From Aurantiochytrium sp. KH105 (taxonomy: Eukaryota; Sar; Bigyra; Thraustochytrida; Thraustochytriidae): a DNA stretch of 64,000 nucleotides. The DNA is taken from positions 62,001 to 126,000 of the forward strand of contig BGKB01000087.1 of NCBI GenBank assembly GCA_003116975.1. The letters run 5' to 3'. Positions 9,001-16,657 of the stretch are shown here, in pieces. Under the pieces are notes generated by a model. The model had not been told where the DNA came from. It saw only the letters and a list, made by a program, of their open reading frames with translations, and ran no database searches. How positions within the stretch are numbered: the first letter of the stretch is position 1; each line of letters begins with the position of its first letter. Made by a program: the position numbers and the translations under genes.

Positions 9001-11922
9001 AGCGGTCTCATGTCCAAGTCGCGCGTCGCGCGCGCCATTGCCGCGAGCAACCAGCTCGAGGAGGCCAAGTCGGCCGATGTCTCGCACGTGCTGCCGCCGC
9101 CCGAGTCGTCTGGCCCGCTTGCCAGCACGCAGCTGGGCATGACGCCCTTCCCGGCGCTTCCGTCGGAGGAGGCGCGTAAATCGCTCAGTGCGCTCGAGGG
9201 CATGGTTGACCTCCGCAAGGTTGTGGTCGTGGTGGGCTACGGTGAGGTTGGCCCTTGGGGTAACGCCCGCACGCGCTGGGAGATGGAGAGCTATGGCGAG
9301 TTCTCGCTCGAGGGTTCGATCGAGCTCGCCTGGATGGTCGGTCTCATCAAGCACCATGACGGTCCGCTCCCCTCGGGCCCGCCGCGGTCCAAGTACACGG
9401 GCTGGGTGGACGCCGCTTCGGGCGAGCCTGTGGCCGACAACGAGATCAAGCGCCGTTACGAGGAGCACATGCTCAAGAGCTGCGGTATTCGCATCGTTGA
9501 GCCCGAGCTCTTTGAGGGCTACAACCCTGAGGCCAAGCGCTTCCTGCATTCGGTCGTTCTCGACCGCGACATGCCCCCTGTCGAGCTCTCAGGTCTCGAG
9601 GAGGGTCTTCAGTACCGCAACGAGCTCGGTGCGGACTGCTGCGATGTGTGGCAGAAGCCTTCGGACGGCCAGTGGATGATGCGAGTCAAGAAGGGCGCCG
9701 AGGTGTCGATCGCTAAGGCACTCAAGTTCAACCGCAACATTGCTGGCCAGATCCCGACCGGATGGGACGCGCGTCGCTTTGGCCTCCCCGAGGACATTGC
9801 CACGGGTGTCGACCCCGTGACGCTGTACACGTTGGTGAGTACTGTGGAGGCCCTCATGGCCGCCGGTCTTTCGGACCCGTACGAGCTTTACCAGTACGTG
9901 CATGTCAGCGAGGTGGGCAACACCTCGGGTGGTGGCATGGGCGGCATGCGCTCGCTCAAGCGTCTCTTCCACCAGCGTGCGCTCGACGAGGACATCCCGA
10001 GCGACACGCTTGCGGAGTCGTTTATCAACACCATGCCTGCCTGGGTGAACATGCTCTTGATGAGCAGCTCGGGTCCAATCAAGACCCCAGTCGGTGCTTG
10101 CGCCACGGCCGCCGAGTCACTCGACATTGGTATGGAGACGATCCTCAGTGGCAAGGCCCGCGTCGTCATTGCTGGTGGCTACGATGACTTTGGCGAGGAG
10201 GGCAGCTACGAGTTCGCGCAGATGGGCGCGACCAACAACACGGACCTCGATTCGGGCCGTGGTCGCACTGTCCGCGAGAGCTCGCGCCCCATGTCGAGCT
10301 CGCGTGCTGGCTTTGTGGAGTCCCAGGGTGCCGGTATGCAGGTCCTCATGGATGCCGAGCTTGCTCTTGAGATGGGTGCTCCCATCTTTGCGGTGCTCGC
10401 TCTCACGAGCACGGCCACGGACAAGCAAGGACGTTCGATCCCGGCGCCGGGTCGCGGTATCCTCACCTCGGCCCGCGAGAGCAGCTCTGGTGGTGCGCCT
10501 TCGCCGCTTCTTTCGCTGGAGCGTCGCCGTGCGGGTCTCAAGATGGAGCTCGAGGCTCTCGAGAGCCTGAACAAGCAAAAGTCGGACGCCGAGGGCGAGG
10601 ATGCGGCCTTTTTGGAGCGTCTTATCCAGCGTCGCCGCGCCGCCGCGCTCGAGACCTGGGGCCAGGGCTTTTTCAAGAATGACCCGAGCATTGCGCCTCT
10701 GCGTGGCGCTCTGGCTGTGTACGGCCTTGGCGTCGATGACCTCGGTGTGGCCAGCTTCCACGGCACCTCGACCAAGCTCAACGACACGAACGAGTCTGGC
10801 GTGCTCAATAAGCAGATGGAGCACCTTGGTCGCTCCAAGGGTAACGTGCTCTTTGTTGTGGCGCAAAAGTATCTTACGGGCCACCCCAAGGGTGCCGCCT
10901 GCGCCTGGATGTTGAACGGCCTGATCCAGTGCATGAACGATGCTCGTGTGCCGGGCAACCGCAACCTCGACAACGTCGATGTCAAGTTGCAGAAGAACTC
11001 GTACCTCGTGTACCCGAACGAGCCCGTGGAGCTGCCCAAGATCGAGGCTGCCCTGCTCAAGAGCTTTGGCTTTGGCCAGGCCGGTGCCGAGGTCGTCATT
11101 GTCCATCCGGACCGCCTGCTCGCGACGCTCTCCAAGGATGTCTTTGACAAGTACGCCGAGACGCGCAGCCTGCGCGAGCGCCGTACCTTCCGTACTTCGC
11201 AGAATGTCATGACTGGCGTGCGCAAGTACGTTGTGGTCAAGGAGGCCCCTCCTTACCCGGAGGAGCTCGAGGAGGCCGTGTACCTGGATCCTCTTGCGCG
11301 CGCGACGTACAGCGCCGCCTCTGGCACCTGGGAGTTCCGCTCGGCTGCCGGCGTCACGTCGAGCGGCATGCCGCGTATCGCCGCGCAGGCATCTGGCGCC
11401 GCGCAGGTGCCCGCGGGCCCCACCGAGGCGGTTGCCCCTCAGGGTCTTCAGGTTTCGGCCAAGGACCGTCTCCGTATGACGCTGCAGGAGCAGGCGGAGG
11501 GCATGTCTTCCAACTTTGGTGGATCCGGTGTTGGTGTCGGTGTCGATGTCGAGAACGTCAGCACCTTTGCCGATTTTGCCGGCTCGAAGCAGGACTTTAT
11601 CGCGCGCAACTTTACGGAGCGCGAGATTGCGTACTGCCGCGCGGCTGCGGATCCTGCGGCCTCGTTTGCGGGCCGCTGGGCTGCCAAGGAGGCGCTCGTC
11701 AAGGCTCTCTCGAGCCTTGCCACGGAGCAGCGCCCGCTCTGGTCGGGCGGCCACGCTCCTCTTGTGGACATCGAGATTGTCCCGAACCCTTCGGGTGCGC
11801 CGGTGGTCCAGCTCCACGGTCACCCGCAGCAGGTGTCGGAGATGCTCGCGGTCAACAACCTCACGGTTTCCATCTCGCACACGGCTGACGTTGCCGTCGC
11901 CAATGCCGTCGTGCGCAAGTAA
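1..11922 (+). CDS. Fused type I fatty acid synthase (AT-ER-DH-MPT-ACP-ACP-KR-KS-PPT), 5' partial
   Basis: Cytosolic megasynthase making saturated fatty acids from acetyl- and malonyl-CoA. The frame is open from base 1 with no start codon of its own, so the N-terminus, including the acetyltransferase GHSxG serine, lies upstream; 3973 residues are visible and numbered here from base 1. Domains in order: end of AT with its FHS histidine (H164); FMN enoyl reductase (about 330-620, GRGGGHHSFED and GSGFG); MaoC-like dehydratase (NPIH, H1316, followed by HGM); malonyl/palmitoyl transferase (GHSLGEYAAL, S1561, H1723); Ala/Pro/Lys linker (about 1903-1965); two ACPs with carrier serines S2000 and S2190 in GRSAVQNE and GKSAVQNE; ketoreductase (TGAGSGSIG, Y2896, K2900); ketosynthase (C3367, H3587, H3628); phosphopantetheinyl transferase (D3849, E3851, WAAKEA). 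The order equals yeast Fas1 followed by Fas2, fused, with a duplicated ACP as known from Schizochytrium. No introns are visible in 11.9 kb. I am very sure of the identity. Confidence 0.97.
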   Translation, partial: SAAVVAAANTDRELRNLVVSGLEYMSKVGITAQRTLDYELGRRNAGPETPMLAVQGMDEKILTKAFKAAVSLSNEKQAMMAKISPAAAAAAPAAVSDEERFSIALRNGHDDFVVCGEPKDLRVLRKVIEKQSAEPGKEAQARTPFSKRKPVTQTTFLRMTAVFHSALNKDALAQINAWAPESAFGKAFAQASLRVPVFDTKSGANLQDVPVADVVAHLTTNMLIERADVLVSLRAAETKTDASHLLCFGPGRVAGHLMAHALVGTGIQVVQAADPDTPNDSKRSSAISFGSVLEAQSPEAVPTAPEWAKKFAPRIAVRASDGERVLMTKFTSTLGRAPVLMSGMTPTTSFHGVDLVAAASNAGFNAELAAGGLPTPDIFKSKVLELASKLNPGVGISINMLYLNAYQWGFQFPLVVELAKQGVPIESITIGAGVPSEDKAGDIFDGLQSAGINLIAFKPGSKQAIKDVCALAALRPSMNVMLQWTSGRGGGHHSFEDFHEPLLSTYEEIRSHDNIVLVIGSGFGDAQSVLTYLDGSWSQNETFGRLAKMPVDGVLFGSRCMVALEAATAPEVKQLIVDAEGLEDELSWEKSYEEVAGGVVTVKSELGEPIHKIATRGILLWREFDKRFFDQPRGEKRRNAIMSAKDEIIARLNADFQKPYFGRKSDGSTCDVEEMTYAEVLERMVELMHVKNGGDKAGRLAPTRWIDPTFCSRVLLMMQRAAARFAPKGKKTAAVVPDNKLLKEDPDAAIAKFFDAIPALRESLMADDDVTYFLDLCKVPTRGKPVNFIPVVDEDLGFWLKKDSLWYSEQLDAVPGRDPGRVCILHGPVAARFSTKVDEPIAGILGGIHADIVKSIKCDEVKVSVLSPQSLHDASILRIISETPFLVRGKSFVANPIGRVVKREGFEHSSFGEDGITVQDPERGLTVATVSQVGSSGTEIEFKVFDKEAGAVLKQTFTVDLTSPRPLFQTEENNLAATKQLYRAAWDCQDEYHAGDTFTDEITVTADNIEAFNLGTSDEYSGNAEAPTDISIMAGWRPLARALFVEELKSNLLKLVHLTNGIRLPNPATRTPVKAGEVIRSEARITGITIQPKVGKKVQVKGRITRAKDSTSEPQMWVEMNSEFLIRGINETPEEYATTFEETPAERHVIEVKDETVAELLMSRAWIKLESGVKIHEGDRVTIDLGTVSNRFAGPGRLVDIKASGNVYIESTAKSPRQFPASPSHSAGSVPSDDFINVGSSSGTSKIGVVDFATSDGQEFQVNPVLSFLEKYSEAKNLGYVAENGGYELFDEPAVVKAPADCTTYARGSRDANPIHREEAFAVLADLPDGKPIVHGMWTACMARARLEEIAAKGDLKRIVSYEASFVDMVHCSDELVVTAKQTGVKNGLMLVTVSVNRTSDRALVMTARAELEQPSTAYLFTGQGSASKGMGMDRYAASATVRNVWDRAEDYLRARFGFSILQIVRENPKSFTVHFGGPRGKAIRENLRNLTAQDPSTGQNVPLLPEISATTKSFTFNSPTGLLFATQFSQPALVLVQKAAFEELREAGLVPEKALFAGHSLGEYAALAGYADSLTIEDLVETVFLRGMVMQNAVPRDSEGRSNYAMVAANPLRVGRGFTPEMLSEIVDLITENEEMGKPLLQIVNFNVRFTQYVVAGELLALDALAEALNLAFAKGVRDVAALAEHGVKTAQASLAKRNGRAEPLKRGKATIPLPGIDVPFHSRKLLPGVGAFRKLLAPRFSLQTMEKIIDRLVGNYIPNVTAEVLSLDRAYAEKVQKVTGSQPMAELLEDFDTATDAEKVRTLVIELLAHQFAMPVRWIETQDVMFGSHVERVIEMGPSATLTAMAKQTVKSGAYGDADEYSPEIMWWKQDRDSVYYEVENVGPSFGDYIDERAALEEELAAAKAAKAEPKAEAAPKAEAAPAPKAAAPAPKAAAPAPAAPAPAPAAPAPAPAAGGSVADAPPDAKHVLRALLAAKLKKSMGDVPASTTVQALSAGRSAVQNEVMGELSAEFKGAIPDNAGEMPLAELGGNLSSYKDPGPVTQKLVARTLSAALPGGFGANAAKDYLGQHWGLGAGRTFSVLLHATTMAPEKRLKSEEEGKQWLDDACKSYGEDAGVSLSPGGGSAGAAAAAPMMMMQQSAGPAAAPPPDAPVSALHAMRVMLAAKFEKGFADVADSATVAALSNGKSAVQNEVAGDFGAEFGEVEEAAQTPLSELAGKVQGSYNGPGKVLTRDVNKLLGQCLPGGFGASAARSYLSGDRMLPAGRVESVLIHGLCMAPKGRLGSPEDAKAWLDSLCSAYGSFAGITIPTPGSGGGGAAMGFAGGPQVSSAELNALKSDVQAMVESQLDALRRFLDIDPLHADKLLELEKQVRAETESKLDSIHAEMTVDFCERVQPQFDENRVRVYDSFWNWVVQDAMQMHLHVLGRLEAARQGKEIDASADSNPHFDEMSKWLLGSSSSEAPPIAWFRNFLCNRATPQLLQAVKFFANSMHDAGYVDYAQAISLLAEQVKNWLNNVPVHVANFEPKAPQVRVLDDGVVDYFEIDRDGVNDAARYVAEMSRGLYYKRTGPSRVENPSQTVNVAGDGRLTLLELPPSQSEIEAVAGAGWRLPRSEAELARELTGEPLSLDTSETSSEEGDLPDGPTLDRLRASVNRGVGGDEAEGGEGKISTASLKNGYESIHVSKQVPYVHLKSLSGVDKSVRILNEQLTSEYFSCMDEIATSGVSFAGQVALVTGAGSGSIGAELVKSLLEGGATVLAAIRTARSEAALAKEYARFQSIYKEFGAKDSKLYLVPCNCASQQDMKSLVSYTYDKLGLDVDFVVPFAAAAQQGKDISSIDASSEVSHRMMMTNVVRLLGALKDAKASRDITTRPAMVLIPCSPNHGEFGQDGLYAESKLGCEALLNKWSSEGWGDYLSLAACVIGWTRSALMQHNNIVAPGIEKLGCRTFAPEETNFNLVGLLHPRMVTLAAEEPLWADLTGCWTVIPNMKDAADGLRSGLMSKSRVARAIAASNQLEEAKSADVSHVLPPPESSGPLASTQLGMTPFPALPSEEARKSLSALEGMVDLRKVVVVVGYGEVGPWGNARTRWEMESYGEFSLEGSIELAWMVGLIKHHDGPLPSGPPRSKYTGWVDAASGEPVADNEIKRRYEEHMLKSCGIRIVEPELFEGYNPEAKRFLHSVVLDRDMPPVELSGLEEGLQYRNELGADCCDVWQKPSDGQWMMRVKKGAEVSIAKALKFNRNIAGQIPTGWDARRFGLPEDIATGVDPVTLYTLVSTVEALMAAGLSDPYELYQYVHVSEVGNTSGGGMGGMRSLKRLFHQRALDEDIPSDTLAESFINTMPAWVNMLLMSSSGPIKTPVGACATAAESLDIGMETILSGKARVVIAGGYDDFGEEGSYEFAQMGATNNTDLDSGRGRTVRESSRPMSSSRAGFVESQGAGMQVLMDAELALEMGAPIFAVLALTSTATDKQGRSIPAPGRGILTSARESSSGGAPSPLLSLERRRAGLKMELEALESLNKQKSDAEGEDAAFLERLIQRRRAAALETWGQGFFKNDPSIAPLRGALAVYGLGVDDLGVASFHGTSTKLNDTNESGVLNKQMEHLGRSKGNVLFVVAQKYLTGHPKGAACAWMLNGLIQCMNDARVPGNRNLDNVDVKLQKNSYLVYPNEPVELPKIEAALLKSFGFGQAGAEVVIVHPDRLLATLSKDVFDKYAETRSLRERRTFRTSQNVMTGVRKYVVVKEAPPYPEELEEAVYLDPLARATYSAASGTWEFRSAAGVTSSGMPRIAAQASGAAQVPAGPTEAVAPQGLQVSAKDRLRMTLQEQAEGMSSNFGGSGVGVGVDVENVSTFADFAGSKQDFIARNFTEREIAYCRAAADPAASFAGRWAAKEALVKALSSLATEQRPLWSGGHAPLVDIEIVPNPSGAPVVQLHGHPQQVSEMLAVNNLTVSISHTADVAVANAVVRK

Positions 11923-12059
11923 GTAAATGCAAATCTTGCTTTTATCTCGATCATGATCGATCGAGAAGATATAAATCAATCAATCAATCAATCCAAAATG
12001 ATGTTCATGTTGTGAATCAAAGAAGTTTGCCTTATACTTGGCTCTTGAAATACTCATAG

Positions 12060-12490
12060 GCTGGTCGGTGGGGAAGGCGGAAAATTGATAAAGACGGTCA
12101 TGACCATGGCCTCTGTGGCAGCAGCAGCAGTCGATGTCTTGTCGATCCACCAAAGAAAAAAAAAGAGGGACCAAAACCTCATGTGCATCTTTGTTTCCCG
12201 ATACTCACTCACTGGTCGGAAGAGAGCGTGAGGGAAAAGGCGGACGCTCATGATTATAGCCGCTGCGGCAGCCTACCTCTTGTCGATTTGCCAATACAAA
12301 GAGAGAACAAAACCTCATGTGCATCTTGGTTTCCTCTTTTTTCGATCCATGTCAGGTGCGTGCATTTTATTTCCTCTTTCCATCGACCCACCACCTCATG
12401 TGCGTGTATATTTTTTCGTCTGTTAGTCGATTTACGTCTTGTTTCGTGCGTGCATTTTATTTCCTCTTTCCGTCAATCCACACGTTGGTA
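12060..12490. repeat. Degenerate direct-repeat array downstream of FAS
   Basis: The 18-mer at 12173-12190 recurs at 12309-12326 (136 bp apart) with similar flanks, including GGTCGG upstream and CTTGTCGAT between. A second 26-bp segment is identical at 12356-12381 and 12446-12471 (90 bp apart). Together they look like a decayed tandem array. Confidence 0.6.
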
Positions 12491-12975
12491 AATCGATCTT
12501 GTCCATCCGTACGTGACTCACTGTATACTCTTACCCGAGGATATCCTCGGCCGTCCAATCTTCCTCCCCGAATATCCTCGTCTCCGTCCCAGCCTCCCAG
12601 CATATCCTCCCTAACCCATTCTATCCTCGGCCGCGGCCGTCCAGTCAGCCGCCGCTCCGCGTCCCTTGACCGCGGCGTGTGCGGCACAGTGGGGTATCCC
12701 GGGATAACCCACTTGCGCGCGGCGCGGGAACAGCGGCTCGGAAGCGTCTGGAAGTGCGGAAAGGAAGGGAGAGGAAAGCAGGGGAGGAAGGAAGGGAAGA
12801 AAGCAGAGGAAAGGAAACGGAGAGAGAGAGCAGAGCAGAGCAGAGCGGAGTCCATCCGCGCGAGGCCGAGCGAGGCGCGCGGCGGAGCGAGCGGACGCGG
12901 CCGGAGGCGGCGCGCGCGCTTGCGCGGAGGCGCGGAGGCGCGCGGCCCCTGCGAGGCTGGCCGCGCGCGCTGGCG

Positions 12976-13012
12976 CGGAGCGGAGCGGATCGGATCGGAT
13001 CAGATCGGATCG
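12976..13012. repeat. CGGAT pentanucleotide tract
   Basis: Tandem CGGAG/CGGAT units lie about 190 bp upstream of the PUF start codon, in its probable 5' UTR or core promoter. Confidence 0.7.
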
Positions 13013-13051
13013 TTCAAAAAACTCGAAGGCCAAGGCGAGACCGGCGGGCGA

Positions 13052-13071
13052 AAGCAAGCAAGCAAGCAAGC
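13052..13071. repeat. AAGC tetranucleotide tract
   Basis: About five AAGC units lie 130 bp upstream of the PUF start. The same tetranucleotide recurs in other non-coding parts of the window, including just before the RPB1 start. Confidence 0.75.
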
Positions 13072-13201
13072 CCAGCCGCGCGAACTCCGGCGAGGCGCGC
13101 TTGCGCGCGTGCTTGCGTGCGCGCGAGCGGGCGAGGTCCGCTGCTTGCCTGCGAGCGGCGCTGCGCGCAGACGCGGAGCAGCGGCGGCGCGATCTGCGGA
13201 G

Positions 13202-16200
13202 ATGCAGAATGTGAGGGATGATCACGGGCTGCGCGAGCGCGACGCGCAGACGCAGGCGCGCGGCGAGGAGGCGCAGGAGGGCGAGGACGAGGAGGGCGGC
13301 GAGGCGCGTGCCAGGGAGAGGGCGCGGCATCACAAGTCGCTGACGTGGGACCAGTTCTCCTTCGACACCCTGCTGCCCAGCCTGCAGAGCGAGCTGCCCG
13401 AAGGCGAGCAGTCCCACGACGCCGCGGACGAGGACTCGAACGCCGCGGCGGCAGCGGCTGCCTCGGCGGCGGCTGCGCTCGCAGACGGAGACGCCCCGCA
13501 CGGGCGCCACCAGGCGGCCCAACAGCGCGGCGCCAGGCGGCCCAGCGACCTCGTCTTTGTGAGCGGCGGCGGCGACGGCAGCGGCAGCGGCAGAGGAGGC
13601 CGGGGAGGAGACGCGGACCACGATGCTGTGCTCCCGCAGTCCATGCCGTGGCTCACTGAGCACGCAGAGGGCTCGCTGGGCGGCTTTGGGGGCTTCTCTT
13701 CATCGTCCTCGAGCACGGCCTCGGTATCTTCATCGCAAGCAGGGCGCGGCACCGCATCTCCTGGGGGAGGAGGAGGAGGAGGTCACCGTCGCAGCGCGAC
13801 CATGGGGTCGCCCTCGAGCTCGCTCGCAGATGACTTTGACATCTCTACACTGACTGCATCTCTATCCCTTTCTGATGCTTTGCTGGACGCTCCCGTCGGC
13901 AGTCGTGACCACGCCATGTCTGGTCTTGACGGCGGGGACGGCGGAAACGTGGTCAGGCGAGGAAACGGCAACGACAGCGGCGGCGACATCGCCCAAGGGC
14001 ATTCGGGCAAAGAGGATAAGGAGATCAACATCTTTAACGACTCGGTCTTTCGCCCGTCGCCGTCAAAGCATCGCCGTTCACACACGCACACGGCTGCGGC
14101 AGGGTATGCGCCGTTTGGAATTGGGCCCGGCGATTACGAAGCTGGTACACCCTTTCCCAAGTGGGATCTCCCGGATCGCTCCGGTTCTTCAGCGACGCCT
14201 CCTGCGGATAGCAGCGCGGCTTTTCTGCGCATGCGCGACGTGAATGGTAATGTGCCGGGGCTTCGGGCGGAGCAGCTCGATTCGTTCCGTGAGATCTTTG
14301 CTCGCCCAAAGGAAAACAACAGTGTTGGTTCTCCCTCGGGCTCTCCTTTGGCGGGCGCAGTAAATAGTCATATCCGAAGTGGCGCTGAAGATGGCGAGCT
14401 GCAGGGAAGCGCTCGCAGCTTGGGCGGCCAGCATCAGCACCAGCACCATCAGCACCAGCACCACCAGCAGAGTGCGAATGACCACAGATACAACGAAGAT
14501 GCTGAACACTACCAGCAGATGCACAGCCACCATGATCGCATGCATCAACAGTACGCAAATTCGCAAATGATGATGGGCCATGGTGGCAGCGGTGGAAGTG
14601 GCAACGGAGGGCACGGGTCCCACACCTCGCACTTGCACCACCATCAGCAACACCAGCAACACCAGCAAATGCAAAATATCTATCCTGACGCCAATGGAAT
14701 GTACGCAACGGGAGCGTACAACTCTGGCCCTTCATCTTCCATGATGAACATGAACATGAATATGCACTATCCAGGCATGGCTGGCCAACCTCCGCAAGGC
14801 CCATCAGACCTCATGATGCACCACCCTTCACAGTCGCACATGGTGCCTCAGCCTTGGATGTACCCCGGGAACTACTACCCGACGCCTTCTGGCGGCGGTG
14901 GCGGCGGAGCAGGCTATCTCCCGCCAGGAATGCCCATGGGAGCCGGAATGGGCCATGGCATGTCTGGCGTGGGATCACCTCCACCGTCTCCGGGGCTTCA
15001 GGCTCACGGGCGGGGATCGCGCATGGGAGGCGACATGATGGGTGGAGGTCAAGGCGGTGCCGGCGGAGGTAACGCGGGCGGATCTGGGTCCATAGCTCTC
15101 CATCGCAACGCGCAGCATCACAGCGACCGTCGACACAATGCCGGGCCCATGCATCGCGCCAAGGCTGGCGGTGTATCTGGGAACGGTAACGGCGGAATGG
15201 GTAGCGCGGGAGGTAGCGGCGGCGGCGCCAACAACAATAACAACAGCAACAACAATAACAACAATAGCAACAACCGAAACTCATGCGTCGCCCTCCTCGA
15301 ATATCGGGCTTCCGGGACACAGCCCAGTGCAGATGAGCTCAAGGGCCATGTTGTGGAGTTTGCGCGCGACGCGGCCGGTTCCCGCTACCTGCAGTACCTC
15401 AACGAATCGGCTTCGGACGATGTGAAGCGGCAACTTGTTGACGAGATTTGCACAAATGCCGTGACGCTGATGCAGGACACCTTTGGGAATTATGTGGTGC
15501 AGAATTTCTTGGAACATTCGCCCTCGGACGCGCGTGAAAAGATCGGTCTGTGTATGAAGGGTCACATGATGGATCTGTCTTCCAACGCGCATGGGACGCG
15601 AGTCGTGCAGCGCGCCATTACGCTCCTGACCATCGGTCTTCGCAACGAGCTGCTTGGCGAACTGGTCCTTAGCCCCGATTCCCTGGGCGAGGCTGCGAGA
15701 AATTCTTTTGCGACGCATTGCATCCAAAAGGTCATGGCTATTGTTCTGGAAGAGGAGAAGGAGCGTCGCAAGCGCGGCGGGCCCGAGGAGAAGCCCGAGA
15801 ACGGCGCGCCGTCTACCGCGGCGCTATTGGCAGCTGCCGAGCGGGCGGTGGACCTCGACTTTGTGGCACTTTCCAAGCACGCACATTCGTACCGTCTTGT
15901 GCTTTCTGTTCTTGACGACTGCGACGAGGAGCGCAGCGCTGCCATGAAATCGATCTTTGCACAGTTGGCCACCTCTCAGGAAGAGCTCGCCAAGGATCAG
16001 CACGCCAATTTTGTGCTGCAGCACCTTCTTATGCATGGCGAGTCTCGGCACCAGGAAATGGTTCAGGCCTATGTTGCAGCCAATGTCGTGGAGCTCTCGA
16101 TGCTAAAATTCTCGAGCCATCTCGTGGAAAAGTGTTTGGCTTGCGCCAAGCCCAAGCAGGTGGAGCGTCTCGTTTCGCAGCTGATCGAGCCCACGGGCAA

Positions 16201-16657
16201 GAATCTGTCCAAGTCGAACGAGCTGTTGAGCTCCTCGCATTCGCAAGATGCATCGACCACGAGCGATCGTCGTGGTGGATCGAGATCGCGCACGTCGTCG
16301 GCGCAGCACATTGGCGATGACAACTTGCTCATGCTCATGCAAGATCCTTATGCGAACTTTGTGGTGCAGCGTGCATTTGACCGTAGCCAGGGGGCGTTGC
16401 GAGAGCGGCTCAGTGGCGAGATCCACCAGCGCGCAGAACTTTTGCAACGCTTTACCTATGGACGCCATATTCTGCTGCACATCAATCGGGTCTCTGGTGG
16501 CGGCGGCGGCGGAAGTGGAAATGGTGGGAGCACTCCGGGAGGCGGCAATGGTGGCGGCGGTGGCCACTCCAACAACGAGCACCATCGGCAGAGCCGTGGC
16601 GGCAGAAACAGCGCCAGCAAGCGTAGGTCTAGAGGTAACAACAACAACATCCACTAG
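13202..16657 (+). CDS. Pumilio/PUF-domain RNA-binding protein
   Basis: A cytoplasmic post-transcriptional regulator of the PUF family, which binds UGU-containing 3' UTR sites. The start is the only in-frame ATG close to clearly coding sequence (13202), giving 1151 residues. The first ~690 residues are low complexity: acidic, Ala, Ser, His/Gln-, Met/Gly- and Asn-rich stretches. The C-terminal ~400 residues hold eight PUF repeats whose base-contacting helices read SRYLQ, NYVVQ, TRVVQ, THCIQ, YRLVL, NFVLQ, SHLVE and NFVVQ. A Gly/Asn/basic tail follows. By the known PUF code, repeats 8-7-6 specify U-G-U and repeats 3-2-1 fit A-U-A, so a UGUNNAUA-like target is inferred. Repeat 5 (YRLVL) is non-canonical, and a charged/Ser-rich insertion separates repeats 7 and 8. 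It is convergent with the next gene. Confidence 0.93.
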   Translation: MQNVRDDHGLRERDAQTQARGEEAQEGEDEEGGEARARERARHHKSLTWDQFSFDTLLPSLQSELPEGEQSHDAADEDSNAAAAAAASAAAALADGDAPHGRHQAAQQRGARRPSDLVFVSGGGDGSGSGRGGRGGDADHDAVLPQSMPWLTEHAEGSLGGFGGFSSSSSSTASVSSSQAGRGTASPGGGGGGGHRRSATMGSPSSSLADDFDISTLTASLSLSDALLDAPVGSRDHAMSGLDGGDGGNVVRRGNGNDSGGDIAQGHSGKEDKEINIFNDSVFRPSPSKHRRSHTHTAAAGYAPFGIGPGDYEAGTPFPKWDLPDRSGSSATPPADSSAAFLRMRDVNGNVPGLRAEQLDSFREIFARPKENNSVGSPSGSPLAGAVNSHIRSGAEDGELQGSARSLGGQHQHQHHQHQHHQQSANDHRYNEDAEHYQQMHSHHDRMHQQYANSQMMMGHGGSGGSGNGGHGSHTSHLHHHQQHQQHQQMQNIYPDANGMYATGAYNSGPSSSMMNMNMNMHYPGMAGQPPQGPSDLMMHHPSQSHMVPQPWMYPGNYYPTPSGGGGGGAGYLPPGMPMGAGMGHGMSGVGSPPPSPGLQAHGRGSRMGGDMMGGGQGGAGGGNAGGSGSIALHRNAQHHSDRRHNAGPMHRAKAGGVSGNGNGGMGSAGGSGGGANNNNNSNNNNNNSNNRNSCVALLEYRASGTQPSADELKGHVVEFARDAAGSRYLQYLNESASDDVKRQLVDEICTNAVTLMQDTFGNYVVQNFLEHSPSDAREKIGLCMKGHMMDLSSNAHGTRVVQRAITLLTIGLRNELLGELVLSPDSLGEAARNSFATHCIQKVMAIVLEEEKERRKRGGPEEKPENGAPSTAALLAAAERAVDLDFVALSKHAHSYRLVLSVLDDCDEERSAAMKSIFAQLATSQEELAKDQHANFVLQHLLMHGESRHQEMVQAYVAANVVELSMLKFSSHLVEKCLACAKPKQVERLVSQLIEPTGKNLSKSNELLSSSHSQDASTTSDRRGGSRSRTSSAQHIGDDNLLMLMQDPYANFVVQRAFDRSQGALRERLSGEIHQRAELLQRFTYGRHILLHINRVSGGGGGGSGNGGSTPGGGNGGGGGHSNNEHHRQSRGGRNSASKRRSRGNNNNIH

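Larger units (their letters stand above)
11923..13201. other. Intergenic region between FAS and the PUF gene
   Basis: There is no convincing gene. The first half is AT-richer and repetitive: a 14-bp perfect palindrome at 11947-11960, five AATC units at 11974-11993, and a degenerate direct-repeat array. From about 12620 the sequence turns strongly GC/purine-rich and holds short tandem tracts up to the PUF start, consistent with a promoter/5' UTR. A reading frame is open from 12317 into the PUF gene, but its first part is AT-rich and low complexity, so I do not count it as coding. Confidence 0.7.

Noticed and set aside
12317-13201. In-frame N-terminal extension of the PUF protein from an ATG at 12317
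   Set aside because: The first part is AT-rich simple sequence within a repeat array and the rest is GC-rich with compositional residues only; the ATG at 13202 begins normal coding sequence.
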